Source: Bacteroidota bacterium (GTDB lineage: Bacteria; Bacteroidota; Bacteroidia; Cytophagales; Cytophagaceae). Taken from it: a stretch of 56,311 nucleotides of DNA. Below the pieces are notes generated by a model. The model was given only the letters and a program-made list of their open reading frames with translations, ran no database searches and was not told the DNA's origin. The stretch covers positions 1 through 56,311 of the forward strand of contig JAEVZS010000014.1 in assembly GCA_023392125.1 (NCBI GenBank), given 5' to 3'. Positions 14,525-23,797 of this stretch are shown one piece after another; within the stretch, counting starts at the first letter, position 1, and every line of letters starts with the position of its first letter. A program made the translations under genes and the position numbers.

Positions 14525-16387
14525 ATGGCCTATATAAAAATCGGCGGAGCCGCACTCAATCAGACTCCCATTGACTGGGAAAACAATATTCACAACATCA
14601 GAAGTGCAATTGATGAAGCACGGGCTACAGGTATCCGGATTTTATGCCTCCCGGAACTATGCATAACAGGATACGGCTGTGAAGATCTCTTTCTGAGCCG
14701 GTGGATGCCCGAAAAAGCCTGGGAACTATTGATAGCCCTCCGCGATCATTGTCATGATATCGCCGTTGCCATAGGATTGCCTGTCCGTGTCGGAGATAAT
14801 CTCTATAACTGCTGTGCTTTTATTGAAAATAAAGAGATAAGGGGGATCGCTGCCAAGCAGTTTCTGGCCGGAGAAGGCGTGCATTATGAACCCCGCTGGT
14901 TTACTCCCTGGAAAGCCGGCGAACAAACACATCTCACGGTCGAAGGAGCTGAAGTTCCTTTCGGCGAGATTGTGATCGAGTCACACGGTGCCCGGATTGG
15001 TTTTGAAATCTGTGAGGACGCCTGGGTATCGGATTCTGTCAGACCTGCCTGTCGTCTGAGCCGGCAAAACGTTGACCTGATACTGAATCCCAGCGCCAGT
15101 CATTTCTCCTTTGGTAAATCCGAGTTTCGCTATCAGCTTATCTCCTCCAGCTCCGATACGTTTCACTGTACCTACATTTATGCCAATCTGCTGGGCAATG
15201 AAGCCGGACGCATCATATACGACGGAGAGGTGCTTATATACAAAGAAGGAAAAATGTTGCAGCGGAATAACCGCTTTTCCTTCAAAAACAGCAATCTCAT
15301 ATACGCCGAAGTCGATTTTGAGACAAATACCAGCGTTGCTAAAGAGATTACCCACGATGAACGGGAACGGGAATACGAGTTTTGGGAAGCAACGTCTCTG
15401 GGACTATTTGATTATCTCAGAAAAAGCCGAAGCTCAGGCTTTGTACTTTCTCTGAGCGGCGGAGCCGATTCCTCAGCCTGCGCAATTATGGTCTCAGAAA
15501 TGATAAAACGGGGAGTCGACGAACTCGGTCTGGATGCATTCAGAGCAAAACTTGCTATCTCCGGCGATAAAAAAGCCGATACGATCCCAGCGCTGACCAG
15601 ATTATTATTGACCACTGCCTATCAGGGTACAAAAAACTCCGGTCCTGCCACATTAAACTCAGCACGGGAGCTCGCACATTCTATCGGCGCCACCTTTCAT
15701 CACTGGACAATCGATGAGCCGGTTGATGCTTATACAAATACGATTGAAAAAGCTATCCAACGTGATCTTTGCTGGGAAACAGATGATATCGCCTTGCAAA
15801 ATATTCAGGCCAGAGCCCGGTCTCCGATCATCTGGATGCTGGCCAATATAAAAAATGCTCTGCTGATCACGACCAGTAACCGGAGCGAAGGCGATGTAGG
15901 ATATGCCACTATGGACGGAGATACCTCGGGCAGCATAGCACCCATTGCGGGTGTTGACAAGCACTTTATTCGCAATTGGCTCATATGGGCCGAGGAGAAC
16001 CTGAATCAGCCGGGTCTGAGCCGCGTAAATGCATTGTCCCCTACTGCAGAACTACGCCCGGAAACACATGCACAAACAGATGAGAAAGACCTGATGCCCT
16101 ATCATATACTCCTGCAAATCGAGCTGCAGGCAATCAGAAACCGGAAATCGCCTCTGGAAACCTATGAACTACTAAAAGCACAAGAACTGGAAACCCCTGC
16201 CCTTCTGAAAGAGCATATAATCAAGTTTTACAGAATGTGGTCACGGAATCAGTGGAAGCGTGAGCGTATAGCACCATCTTTTCACCTGGATGATTTCAAT
16301 GTGGATCCCAGATCATGGTGCCGTTTTCCGATACTAAGCGGTTCTTTCAGCCTGGAGCTTGATATACTCAGAAAGCTGCCGGAATAG
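14525..16387 (+). CDS. nadE: Glutamine-dependent NAD+ synthase
   Basis: Makes NAD+ from deamido-NAD+, ATP and glutamine in the cytoplasm. I use the ATG at 14525 (M-A-Y-I-K-I-G-G-A); the frame extends to a TTG at 14498. The N-terminal nitrilase domain shows its catalytic triad in L-P-E-L-C-I-T-G-Y-G (Glu), A-K-Q-F-L-A-G-E (Lys) and F-E-I-C-E-D-A-W (Cys). The synthase domain has the P-loop L-S-G-G-A-D-S-S. The 620-residue length is normal. It trails moeA by 63 bases on the same strand and may be read through from the nirB promoter, which would tie NAD supply to an NADH-consuming pathway; this is only positional evidence. Confidence 0.94.
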   Translation: MAYIKIGGAALNQTPIDWENNIHNIRSAIDEARATGIRILCLPELCITGYGCEDLFLSRWMPEKAWELLIALRDHCHDIAVAIGLPVRVGDNLYNCCAFIENKEIRGIAAKQFLAGEGVHYEPRWFTPWKAGEQTHLTVEGAEVPFGEIVIESHGARIGFEICEDAWVSDSVRPACRLSRQNVDLILNPSASHFSFGKSEFRYQLISSSSDTFHCTYIYANLLGNEAGRIIYDGEVLIYKEGKMLQRNNRFSFKNSNLIYAEVDFETNTSVAKEITHDEREREYEFWEATSLGLFDYLRKSRSSGFVLSLSGGADSSACAIMVSEMIKRGVDELGLDAFRAKLAISGDKKADTIPALTRLLLTTAYQGTKNSGPATLNSARELAHSIGATFHHWTIDEPVDAYTNTIEKAIQRDLCWETDDIALQNIQARARSPIIWMLANIKNALLITTSNRSEGDVGYATMDGDTSGSIAPIAGVDKHFIRNWLIWAEENLNQPGLSRVNALSPTAELRPETHAQTDEKDLMPYHILLQIELQAIRNRKSPLETYELLKAQELETPALLKEHIIKFYRMWSRNQWKRERIAPSFHLDDFNVDPRSWCRFPILSGSFSLELDILRKLPE

Positions 16388-16481
16388 CCTTTCCCGGCTT
16401 ATTATTCCGAAAATATCTTCCTGTTCGCTTAACAGATCATTACCTGTGGAGTTAATCCATTAAATGAGATGTTGAAAAGCG

Positions 16482-17012
16482 ATGGAGAAGTTCTTGTTCA
16501 TAAGCGGAGTGGTTTCACTCATAATCGGAGTTACAATCTTTCTGTTTGTCTTTAAGGTTCTAAAGCCTTTACTTAAAACCCAGGATTCCAGGGAACAATA
16601 CGATTTCTGGTTATTAAAACACACGAAAAAAGCCAAAGGTTTCGCGTTTCTGCTCAGTTTCTTCGGTATCATCACTGTCATTCAGAACAATCCCGACAAA
16701 TCCGTCAGCTTTGCCCCGGTCACTAAGGGACGCGCCTGGACAGACACGGACAAGGAGAGCTTAACCACAGAGTGTGTGCAGCTTTATGTAAGCCAGGAGC
16801 AGCTTTCTGCCGGCGATGAAGATCTTGCTCAGGATTATTGCCAGTGTACAACTGAAAAGATGACAGAAGAGTTTTCAATCAACGATCTTCTTTCCCACGA
16901 CTCGCTAAGTCAGATGGAAAAAGTGCAGCTTTATGAGCCTGTGGTTAAAAACTGTCTCAACGATCTGGAATATCAGCTAAACGAACGATACAGACAGGGG
17001 ATTACAAAATAG
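16482..17012 (+). CDS. Small membrane protein of unknown function
   Basis: I do not recognise this 176-residue protein. It has two hydrophobic helices (about 3 to 27 and 50 to 66) separated by a basic loop with K-K-A-K, and a soluble C-terminal part of about 100 residues that contains a D-Y-C-Q-C pair of cysteines and two further cysteines. This suggests an inner-membrane protein with a C-terminal soluble domain, perhaps periplasmic. It starts 94 bases after nadE and ends in its own terminator, which overlaps the end of the convergent gene. Confidence 0.7.
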   Translation: MEKFLFISGVVSLIIGVTIFLFVFKVLKPLLKTQDSREQYDFWLLKHTKKAKGFAFLLSFFGIITVIQNNPDKSVSFAPVTKGRAWTDTDKESLTTECVQLYVSQEQLSAGDEDLAQDYCQCTTEKMTEEFSINDLLSHDSLSQMEKVQLYEPVVKNCLNDLEYQLNERYRQGITK

Positions 17013-17036
17013 CCGGCTTAGTAAAGCCGGGTTTTT
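17013..17036 (+). terminator. Terminator of the 16.5-kb membrane protein gene
   Basis: CCGGCTT (17013 to 17019) pairs with AAGCCGG (17024 to 17030) around a 4-base loop, followed by G and five T residues. It overlaps the stop codon of the convergent minus-strand gene at 17018. Confidence 0.7.
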
Positions 17037-17644
17037 ACCACTTTCCCTTTTTTATTGTATTGGCGCCAGACTCCGATGCGGTTTCCCTCATCCATCTCCC
17101 CTTCTTCCTGTATATATCCTTTCGGATGATATACTTTCCATAAACCGGTTTCCTTAGCTTCTCTATACATTCCTTCATGACTGAGCAGGCCCTCTGAATC
17201 ATAAAACCGCCATAGTCCGTCAGGCATTCCCAGAACATAAGCCCCTGACTGACTCAGTCTGCCGTTTTCATGATATCCCAGCCAGATTCCGGCATACAGA
17301 CCGTCTTTAAAAATACCTTTACGCTTCAAAGCACCGCCTGGATAATAGTAAAATGCAGAATCCTGCTCCAGTCCGTATTCGTAATTTTCAATACTGACAA
17401 GCCTGCCTTCAAAATCATAGCTCTTTACTTTTCCGTGCAGCTCGTCATTGAGATAATACTCCTCTGAATTGGGCATCTGATTGGGATAATAAAAATACCA
17501 GCAGCCCTGACGCATACCTTCACTGATCAATCCTGCAGATTTTATCTGTCCGTTAGCGTAGTATGTCCTTACGGTATCCTGAGCCAGCAAACCGTCCGTT
17601 ATGCTCAGTACCAGCAAACAAAACAAACTTTTACAGATCCACAT
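17018..17644 (-). CDS. Secreted YwqK/MORN-2 repeat protein, short
   Basis: Exported repeat protein of 208 residues. The start is placed at the ATG at 17644 because M-W-I-C-K-S-L-F-C-L-L-V-L-S begins a signal peptide ending near L-L-A-Q; the longer frame to 17719 adds residues that only read through the previous gene. The mature part is about eight units of 23 to 24 residues of the type G-x-W-x-x-Y-x-x-x-G-x-x-x-x-E-G-x-Y, the MORN-2 or YwqK repeat. Its start overlaps the end of the large repeat gene upstream by 14 bases, so the two are translated together. The biochemical role of such repeats in Bacteroidota is unknown to me. Confidence 0.78.
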   Translation of the reverse strand: MWICKSLFCLLVLSITDGLLAQDTVRTYYANGQIKSAGLISEGMRQGCWYFYYPNQMPNSEEYYLNDELHGKVKSYDFEGRLVSIENYEYGLEQDSAFYYYPGGALKRKGIFKDGLYAGIWLGYHENGRLSQSGAYVLGMPDGLWRFYDSEGLLSHEGMYREAKETGLWKVYHPKGYIQEEGEMDEGNRIGVWRQYNKKGKVVKTRLY

Positions 17645-19700
17645 CTTCAATATCCAGATTTTTAATTGATTTAACCCTTCCCTGTTCGTAAAACTTCCAT
17701 ATACCGGACATTTCATCATTTGTATAGCTTCCTTCCGCCTCCAGCTTACCTGTATTCACATAAAATTTCCAATGCCCTTCACGCAATCCGGCCTTCATTT
17801 CCCCTTCTCCGCTCAATATCCCATTGTCAAAATAATATTTCCACTTTCCATCCGGAAGTCCGTTTTTATATGTTCCTTCTGCGGCCGTTTTGCCATTCTG
17901 ATGATAGGTTTTAAGGGAGCCATTGCCTTTGGCAAAAGAGCCTTTAGCTACCCGTTTACCGCTTGCATTATGCATATCCCCAACCTCCATCAGTTTTCCC
18001 CTGTCATAGATTTCTTCATGACTAAATACTCCGTTGGCATAATAATTTTTCCATACACCATCCTCTTTCCCTGCCATATAGTTTCCTTCTGCCTGCAGTT
18101 TCCCGTCGGGATAATGCTCTTTCCATGGACCGGATTCCAAACCGGCAGTATAAGCTCCTTCAGAAAGAAGCTGTCCGTTATCATAATAGATTTTCCAGAA
18201 ACCATCCTCAAGACCATTAATAAAATACCCTTCCATACGTACTTCGCCATTCGGATGCCAGCTTTTCCAGAAGCCGGTTTTCAGGCCATTCTCATACTTT
18301 CCGATGCTCGCCGGCTTACCATCATAGGTAAACTCCTGCCATACTCCGGTCTGTTTCCCGTTCTCAAAAGCTCCGAATGAAGCAATCGTATCATTTTCAT
18401 AGTACTGATACCAGTCTCCTTCCGGCAAGCCGTTTACATAATATCCTTCTGTAAGTATTTTTCCGTTTTCATGAAGCTCCACCCAGAGGCTGTCTTCCTG
18501 TCCGTTTACATAATACCCTACAACAGCAGGCTTCCCCGATTCCAGATATTCTTTATAAACACCATGCGGCTTACCATCCTTAAAAATTGTTTCAGCAGCC
18601 AGTGTGCCATCCGGGAAGTATTCTTTCATTATCCCGGATTCCTTGTCCGCAATGTAACTAACCTGCGACTTCAGCTTACCATCCCGGTAGTAAGAGCTGG
18701 CAACTCCTTCCTTTCTGCCATCTTTATAAGTAACGGTTGCCATCAGAGCTGCATTGGAATAATACAGCTTTTGTACTCCTGTTCCTTCTTTGACACTACC
18801 CGGATCCAGTACTTTACCATTCTGATCACTCGCGCTTGCAGTTTGCCATAGCAGATTATCTTTCCACTCATTAACAGATTTTACCGTACCGTTTTCATAG
18901 TATTCCGTCCACTTGCCATCGAGTGCTCCTTCTTTGTACGCACCTTCGCTTTCGACCTGACCATTACTATAGAACTCCTGCCATAAGCCAGTCTCTTTCC
19001 CGTCTTTATATAAACCCTTTTCTGCTATTTTTCCGTTTCCATGATATCTTATCCACTCTCCCTGCTCCAGGCTGTCAATATACACCACCTGCCAGTGCAA
19101 CTGCCCCGCAGGGTAGTATTTCTTAAACAGGCCATCAGGCTTACCTGCCTTATAATGTGCTTCAAACGCATACTTTCCATCCGGATGATATTCTTTCCAG
19201 GCTCCTTCCTGCTGGCCCTCCTGGTATTCGCCATCCGATTTGACAATACCATCCGGGTAGTATTCAAGCCACTTACCGGTTTTCAGCCCCTCTTTATAAG
19301 AGCCTTCCAGCGCTGGCTGGCCATTGGAAAAATACTCTTTCCAGCTTCCGTTCTTCTGACCGTTTTTAAAGGCTCCTACCACTTTTTCTTTTCCGGAAGC
19401 ATAAAATTCCAGCCATTTGCCATTTTCAATTCCTGCTTCGAAAAGAGCTTCCAGCTCAATTTTTCCGTTATCATGAAAATGCACCATCACTCCTTCAGCC
19501 AGGCCTTCTCTGAACGAACACTGAGTTATCCGTACTCCGTTTTCGCTGTAAAAACTCCAGGCGCCTGTAGGCAGTGAATCTTTTATAAACCCTTCAGCTT
19601 TGAGTGTTTTATTATCTTCATAATATTCCCTGTAGGGCTGCTGACCATACAAAAACACACTAAAAAGAACCGATAACAAAAAAAGGATACCTCGTTTCAT
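17631..19700 (-). CDS. Secreted protein of about 26 YwqK/MORN-2 repeats
   Basis: A 689-residue exported protein: signal peptide at 1 to 20 (M-K-R-G-I-L-F-L-L-S-V-L-F, cleavage near Y-G-Q), then almost only 24-residue repeats to the end. I count about 26 units; the consensus is G-x-W-K-E-Y-Y-x-N-G-K-x-x-x-E-G-x-Y-K-x-G-K-x-x. Two units carry insertions (about residues 285 to 310 and 545 to 575). Such repeats are expected to form a long open beta-structure. It overlaps the short repeat gene downstream. No catalytic domain is visible; a structural or binding role in the periplasm or on the surface is a guess. No T9SS sorting domain is present. Confidence 0.85.
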   Translation of the reverse strand: MKRGILFLLSVLFSVFLYGQQPYREYYEDNKTLKAEGFIKDSLPTGAWSFYSENGVRITQCSFREGLAEGVMVHFHDNGKIELEALFEAGIENGKWLEFYASGKEKVVGAFKNGQKNGSWKEYFSNGQPALEGSYKEGLKTGKWLEYYPDGIVKSDGEYQEGQQEGAWKEYHPDGKYAFEAHYKAGKPDGLFKKYYPAGQLHWQVVYIDSLEQGEWIRYHGNGKIAEKGLYKDGKETGLWQEFYSNGQVESEGAYKEGALDGKWTEYYENGTVKSVNEWKDNLLWQTASASDQNGKVLDPGSVKEGTGVQKLYYSNAALMATVTYKDGRKEGVASSYYRDGKLKSQVSYIADKESGIMKEYFPDGTLAAETIFKDGKPHGVYKEYLESGKPAVVGYYVNGQEDSLWVELHENGKILTEGYYVNGLPEGDWYQYYENDTIASFGAFENGKQTGVWQEFTYDGKPASIGKYENGLKTGFWKSWHPNGEVRMEGYFINGLEDGFWKIYYDNGQLLSEGAYTAGLESGPWKEHYPDGKLQAEGNYMAGKEDGVWKNYYANGVFSHEEIYDRGKLMEVGDMHNASGKRVAKGSFAKGNGSLKTYHQNGKTAAEGTYKNGLPDGKWKYYFDNGILSGEGEMKAGLREGHWKFYVNTGKLEAEGSYTNDEMSGIWKFYEQGRVKSIKNLDIEDVDL

Positions 19701-19960
19701 AAGAAAACCAACTATACGATATAATTTTTACAGAACTAAGTTACGGAAAACTATTTCATCTAACGATTCGAAAACACATGATAGTACGCAAAAATCAGTA
19801 CTTTCCCTCTTAAAACACCAAAAAAACCGTACTTACAATTATTATTGACTATTTGAAAGGACATCCGCATTTCTACGAAAGTAAGAATGGGAAGTTTATG
19901 AAAAAAATCAAAAAAATACCTTTATAAAACATTTATACAATCATAATCCAATCCCTCTGA

Positions 19961-20362
19961 CTATGATTTGTAAAAAACTTCATTCAGAATCTTATCAAAC
20001 TTAGCTCCGGTTAATGGTTTTACCACGTATGATACTCCCAGATCTCCCAGAATTTTTTCCTGCTCCCTGGATGGGTCCACACCAGTAACCACAACTACCG
20101 GAATATCCTCAGGAACCCCAAATCTGTCTTTATTCAGCAGAAACTCCATACCATCAATATAAGGCATATTAAGATCCAGCAATATGAGATCAGGGCAGGC
20201 ATATGCCTCATCTCCCTCACATTGATGTTTCAGGTAGCTCAAAGCCTGTCTCCCATCCGTCACAGAGGTAACCATACGCACCTCACCATGGCTCCTTATC
20301 ACTCTTTCCGCAATAAAGTTGCTCACATTATCATCATCCACTATCAGCACCCCGTTCAGCAT
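19961..20362 (-). CDS. Single-domain CheY-like response regulator
   Basis: Stand-alone receiver domain of 133 residues. It has the acidic triad D-D-D near 9 to 11, a phospho-acceptor Asp in L-L-D-L-N-M-P, a V-V-T-G segment and a lysine in V-V-K-P-L. No output domain follows. Receivers of this type with an insertion before the L-L-D-L motif are common in Bacteroidota and act as phospho-relay or protein-binding modules. No kinase lies next to it, so its partner cannot be told. Confidence 0.9.
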   Translation of the reverse strand: MLNGVLIVDDDNVSNFIAERVIRSHGEVRMVTSVTDGRQALSYLKHQCEGDEAYACPDLILLDLNMPYIDGMEFLLNKDRFGVPEDIPVVVVTGVDPSREQEKILGDLGVSYVVKPLTGAKFDKILNEVFYKS

Positions 20363-20797
20363 AGCAATCAGTTTTAATCATCCCACATCCATTCCGCTTA
20401 GCTAAAAACACTCAGGGCTGAGGAGTAGTTCCTCATGATTTTATTTTTCGGGATAAGGCCAGATGCTTACTTCGCTATATGTTTGTTGATTTATAGCTGA
20501 TAGCCAATCATTAACAAAAAGAAGCTGCTCAAAGATCGGATATGGCTGCTGGCGAAGGCTGAATTTATCGAAGTCTGGAACGCTCTGTTTGAAAAGAAGC
20601 GAAAAGATGAATGTTTGTCGCCAGCAGTCAGTAAAGTCGCCTATTCCCGTTTTTATGTTTTTGATATGAATGTTTTACAACTTTTTTATCTAAAAAAACA
20701 CGTAAACATTTAGCACCGGATCATATATCCGGATTTACTCATAAAAAAAGCGCCTGATACAATATATCAGACGCTTTTCTACAAATCATGTTTAAAC
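20363..20797. other. Intergenic region with terminator and a relic-like open frame
   Basis: These 435 bases hold the promoter side of the receiver gene and the terminator of the tail-specific protease gene. In between, a plus-strand frame is open from about 20504 to 20713 (some 69 codons) but has no ATG near its beginning, and I see no ribosome binding site. A small hairpin CCGGAT/ATCCGG lies at 20717 to 20733. I do not call a gene here. Confidence 0.5.
20745..20778 (-). terminator. Terminator of the tail-specific protease gene
   Basis: AAAAGCGCCTGATA and TATCAGACGCTTTT pair over 14 positions with one mismatch and a 5-base loop. On the minus strand a T run follows the stem. It lies 20 bases after the stop codon at 20798. 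Confidence 0.8.
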
Positions 20798-22891
20798 TTA
20801 CTTCTTATTCATATCATTGAGTATCTGCATAGCTTCATAGACATACACATCTTTTTTAATTTCGGTATGCCAGGTTTTAACTCTGTTTACCTTGGCTGTA
20901 TCCGACTCAAGAGCGCTTACCTCTGCCCGGATCATATCAACGTTAAAACCGTCTATATTACTGAAAAGATTTTCAAATTGTTTACTTTCCTCTTCCAGCT
21001 TGTTCTGCTCCGTCTGATAAGCCTGGAGATTTAGCGGGAACAGCGAACGTTCAGACGTCTTTTTCAGACGGCGGGCATTCTGATCAATCTTTTTAAATAC
21101 CGAACTGGTATCAATCCGGGCATGACTTTTCTTTTCCAGCTTTTCCAGAGCAGGAGCATCTTTCCAGTCTTTGTAATACACCTGCTTGATCTCATCCCAA
21201 GGCATAGGATGTTCTAGCTCCCTTTCACCAACTTTCATATAAGCATAATCATCCGGTAAAATGATATCCGATGCTACGCCCTTGAGCTGCGTCGCTCCGC
21301 CATTGATTCTGTAAAACTTCTGAGTGGTAAGCTTCATCGCCCCCAGAGGCTTCACACTGCCGTAAGCAGGCGGAATGAGCATATCAAGATCTACCATACG
21401 CTGCACGGTGCCTTTTCCATATGTAGAAGCGCTTCCTACCACAACCCCGCGATCGTAATCCTGCATGGCTGCTGCCAGGATTTCCGATGCCGAAGCGCTC
21501 AGCTCGTTGACAAGAATAATAAGAGGCCCTTTATACTGCACTCTGGAATCGTAGTCCTCAAGAATCTCCAGCGTTCCGTCGCTGCTACGAACCTGCACTA
21601 CCGGGCCTTTTTCAATAAACAATCCTGCCATTTCAACCACGTCCCTCAGCGAGCCACCACCATTGTTTCGAAGATCAAGAATAAGCCCTTCTATTTTTTC
21701 ATCGGACAGCTTTTCTATCTCCTTTTTCACATCCTGCGAGCAGCTTCTCCCGCCGCTATTATTAAAATCAGCATAAAACTGAGGCAGCTTGATATAGCCT
21801 GCTCTTATACCATTATCCAAAACCGCCGATTTGGCATACGTTTCTTCAATAATGACAATATCTCTCGTAATAGGTACAATCTTGATGCTTCCGTCCACCT
21901 TTTTCACCGTAAGACGGACTTCTGTTCCTTTTTTCCCCCTGATCAGCTGTACAGCATCGTCCAAGCGCATGTTTACGATATCCACCGGCTCATCAGCAGA
22001 CTGACCAACCTTCAGGATAATATCACCGGCTTTAAGCTCTCCCTGCTTCCATGAAGCGCTGCCAGGCACAATCTTTTCAACCTTTATATACCCGTCCTTT
22101 TCCATCAGCGTAGCCCCTATACCTTCAAGCTGCCCGCTGAGCTGAATATCGAAGTTCTCTTTGGCTTTCGGCGGGAAATAATTGGAATGCGGATCATACG
22201 TGCTAAGTATGGCATTGATATAAATAGCCTGATAGTCCGTTTCATTCAACTGCTTTATACGCTTAAACCAGGTTGTCTGGGATTGCGATACCTTTTCTCT
22301 CGCTTCCTTTTCAAGTTCTGCAATCGGCTTGGGAGCAAAATCCTTGTCCGTTTCAGCTTTTTTCAGCTGTTCTTTTTCAAGCTCATTGAGGCGTATCAGT
22401 GTCTGAAACTTCAGATACTTCCTCCAGGACTCCTCCAGCTCCTTTCTGTTTACAGGAAAATCGTACTTTTCAGGATCTGTCTCTATCTTTTCATCCAGTG
22501 AAAAATCAAATGGCTTTGACAATATCTGCTGATAAATTTCTTCAACCTCCTCTATTCTTTTTTTCAGCAGCGTATAGCTGTTTTTCATCAGATCAAAATT
22601 GCCGGCCTTAAATTCATCATCAATTTTATACTCCCACTTCCTGAGCTTATCTATATCCTGTCTGGTAAAAAACCGCTTATTATAATCAATATTCTTTATG
22701 TATGCATCAAAAGCATTTTTCGAAAATTCATCATTAATCTCCTTTTGCTGATAATGTCCCGCCACAAGACTGTGCAGAATGACTCCTGCCAGGACTTTGT
22801 CTTTATCCTTATCCCCCTCACCCGAAGGCATGGAAGAGTTAAATACAAAAAGTAAGGAAACAAAGGTGAGTATTGAACTATTTTTTCTCAT
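20798..22891 (-). CDS. prc: Tail-specific (C-terminal processing) protease, S41 family
   Basis: Periplasmic protease that recognises hydrophobic C-termini, 697 residues. After a signal peptide comes the tail-specific-protease N-terminal helical region (about 30 to 230), a PDZ domain (about 240 to 330, with the L-E-G-I-G-A loop), and the S41 catalytic domain with Ser in E-L-S-A-S-A-S-E-I and Lys in Y-G-K-G-T-V-Q, forming the usual Ser-Lys dyad. A C-terminal extension rich in Lys and Glu follows. The size and order match Prc/Tsp rather than the shorter CtpA type found at 39 kb. Confidence 0.92.
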   Translation of the reverse strand: MRKNSSILTFVSLLFVFNSSMPSGEGDKDKDKVLAGVILHSLVAGHYQQKEINDEFSKNAFDAYIKNIDYNKRFFTRQDIDKLRKWEYKIDDEFKAGNFDLMKNSYTLLKKRIEEVEEIYQQILSKPFDFSLDEKIETDPEKYDFPVNRKELEESWRKYLKFQTLIRLNELEKEQLKKAETDKDFAPKPIAELEKEAREKVSQSQTTWFKRIKQLNETDYQAIYINAILSTYDPHSNYFPPKAKENFDIQLSGQLEGIGATLMEKDGYIKVEKIVPGSASWKQGELKAGDIILKVGQSADEPVDIVNMRLDDAVQLIRGKKGTEVRLTVKKVDGSIKIVPITRDIVIIEETYAKSAVLDNGIRAGYIKLPQFYADFNNSGGRSCSQDVKKEIEKLSDEKIEGLILDLRNNGGGSLRDVVEMAGLFIEKGPVVQVRSSDGTLEILEDYDSRVQYKGPLIILVNELSASASEILAAAMQDYDRGVVVGSASTYGKGTVQRMVDLDMLIPPAYGSVKPLGAMKLTTQKFYRINGGATQLKGVASDIILPDDYAYMKVGERELEHPMPWDEIKQVYYKDWKDAPALEKLEKKSHARIDTSSVFKKIDQNARRLKKTSERSLFPLNLQAYQTEQNKLEEESKQFENLFSNIDGFNVDMIRAEVSALESDTAKVNRVKTWHTEIKKDVYVYEAMQILNDMNKK

Positions 22892-23104
22892 AGAATCGTA
22901 AAAGCTATACTAATAATTTGCCAGGTGAATATTCATAAAATCAATAAGTATTCCAAAAGTTTCATCTATTTATATAATAATTATCTAAATTATTCTTCGT
23001 TTATTTCGTTCAACAAAAAACATTGATCAATATTAATAAGCTATATTTAATGAAATACAGAAACTAAGTATAAGAATTTAAGAAAATTCTAATATTTTTG
23101 GCTT

Positions 23105-23112
23105 TAATTTTG
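23105..23112 (+). promoter_or_regulatory. Possible -7 box upstream of the 23.2-kb gene
   Basis: TAATTTTG fits TAnnTTTG exactly and lies 58 bases before the ATG at 23170. No matching TTG is found 19 to 21 bases upstream, so support is partial. Confidence 0.35.
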
Positions 23113-23169
23113 CCAATGATGTGCACAGTGCTTTTCTCTGGCGAAAAGCCTATCCATACGCTATACATT

Positions 23170-23661
23170 ATGAAACATTGCTTATTCTTTGTGTTTTTTC
23201 ATATAATGCTGATCTCATCTGCCCAGGATTACAGAAGTTCGTACTGGCTTGAGTCCAAAGATGAAGTCAGGAAAAAAGAAACAGCCATTCTTCTTGAAGA
23301 ATTGTCCAAGCCAAACTATGTAGACGAAATCCACTATGTTCAGTTTGATTCAGGATATGCATCCCATATTTATTATGTATTCAGAAAAAACCAGCTTATA
23401 GGTGTAAAAACACAAAAGCTCAGGCTCTCAGGACAAAACACCAAGTTCAATGCGCTCGAAGCCTATAAAGCAACTTACGAGCACTATGAAGAGCTATATG
23501 GAAAAGAAAAGCTACGGGAACGTAACGGGCAAGAGCAAGCCATAAAAATTCTTGAAATCAAGCTGGCAGACCGGGAACTATTCCTCACCATTGAGCGTAA
23601 CGGAAACGAATATTATCTTATAGAAAACCATTTCAGAAACAGTCTGTATTCCAGCAACTAA
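23170..23661 (+). CDS. Secreted protein of unknown function
   Basis: A 163-residue protein that I do not recognise. The ATG at 23170 is chosen because it begins a signal peptide (M-K-H-C-L-F-F-V-F-F-H-I-M-L, cleavage near S-S-A-Q); the frame extends to 23098 but the extra residues cover the probable promoter. The mature part is charged and appears to be mixed alpha/beta with no cysteines. It stands alone between the tail-specific protease and yceI. Confidence 0.65.
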   Translation: MKHCLFFVFFHIMLISSAQDYRSSYWLESKDEVRKKETAILLEELSKPNYVDEIHYVQFDSGYASHIYYVFRKNQLIGVKTQKLRLSGQNTKFNALEAYKATYEHYEELYGKEKLRERNGQEQAIKILEIKLADRELFLTIERNGNEYYLIENHFRNSLYSSN

Positions 23662-23717
23662 CTAAACAAAAGCTATTTTTATTGCAATTTATGTTCATTG
23701 AGCTTTTCAAATAAAAG

Positions 23718-23748
23718 TTGCAACATATATTGTTTAGACATATATTTG
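23718..23748 (+). promoter_or_regulatory. Bacteroidota-type promoter of the YceI-family gene
   Basis: TTG at 23718 to 23720, a 20-base spacer and TATATTTG at 23741 to 23748 match the TTG-N19/21-TAnnTTTG consensus exactly. The start codon at 23798 follows after about 43 bases of leader. Confidence 0.75.
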
Positions 23749-23797
23749 CGTTATTAATTTCCACAACCAAACTGTATCAACTAAACTAATTCTGATT

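Noticed and set aside
17631..19700. Reading the YwqK repeat proteins as antitoxins of a toxin-antitoxin system
   Set aside because: The label comes from the name of the repeat family. Both proteins are exported and no toxin gene adjoins them.
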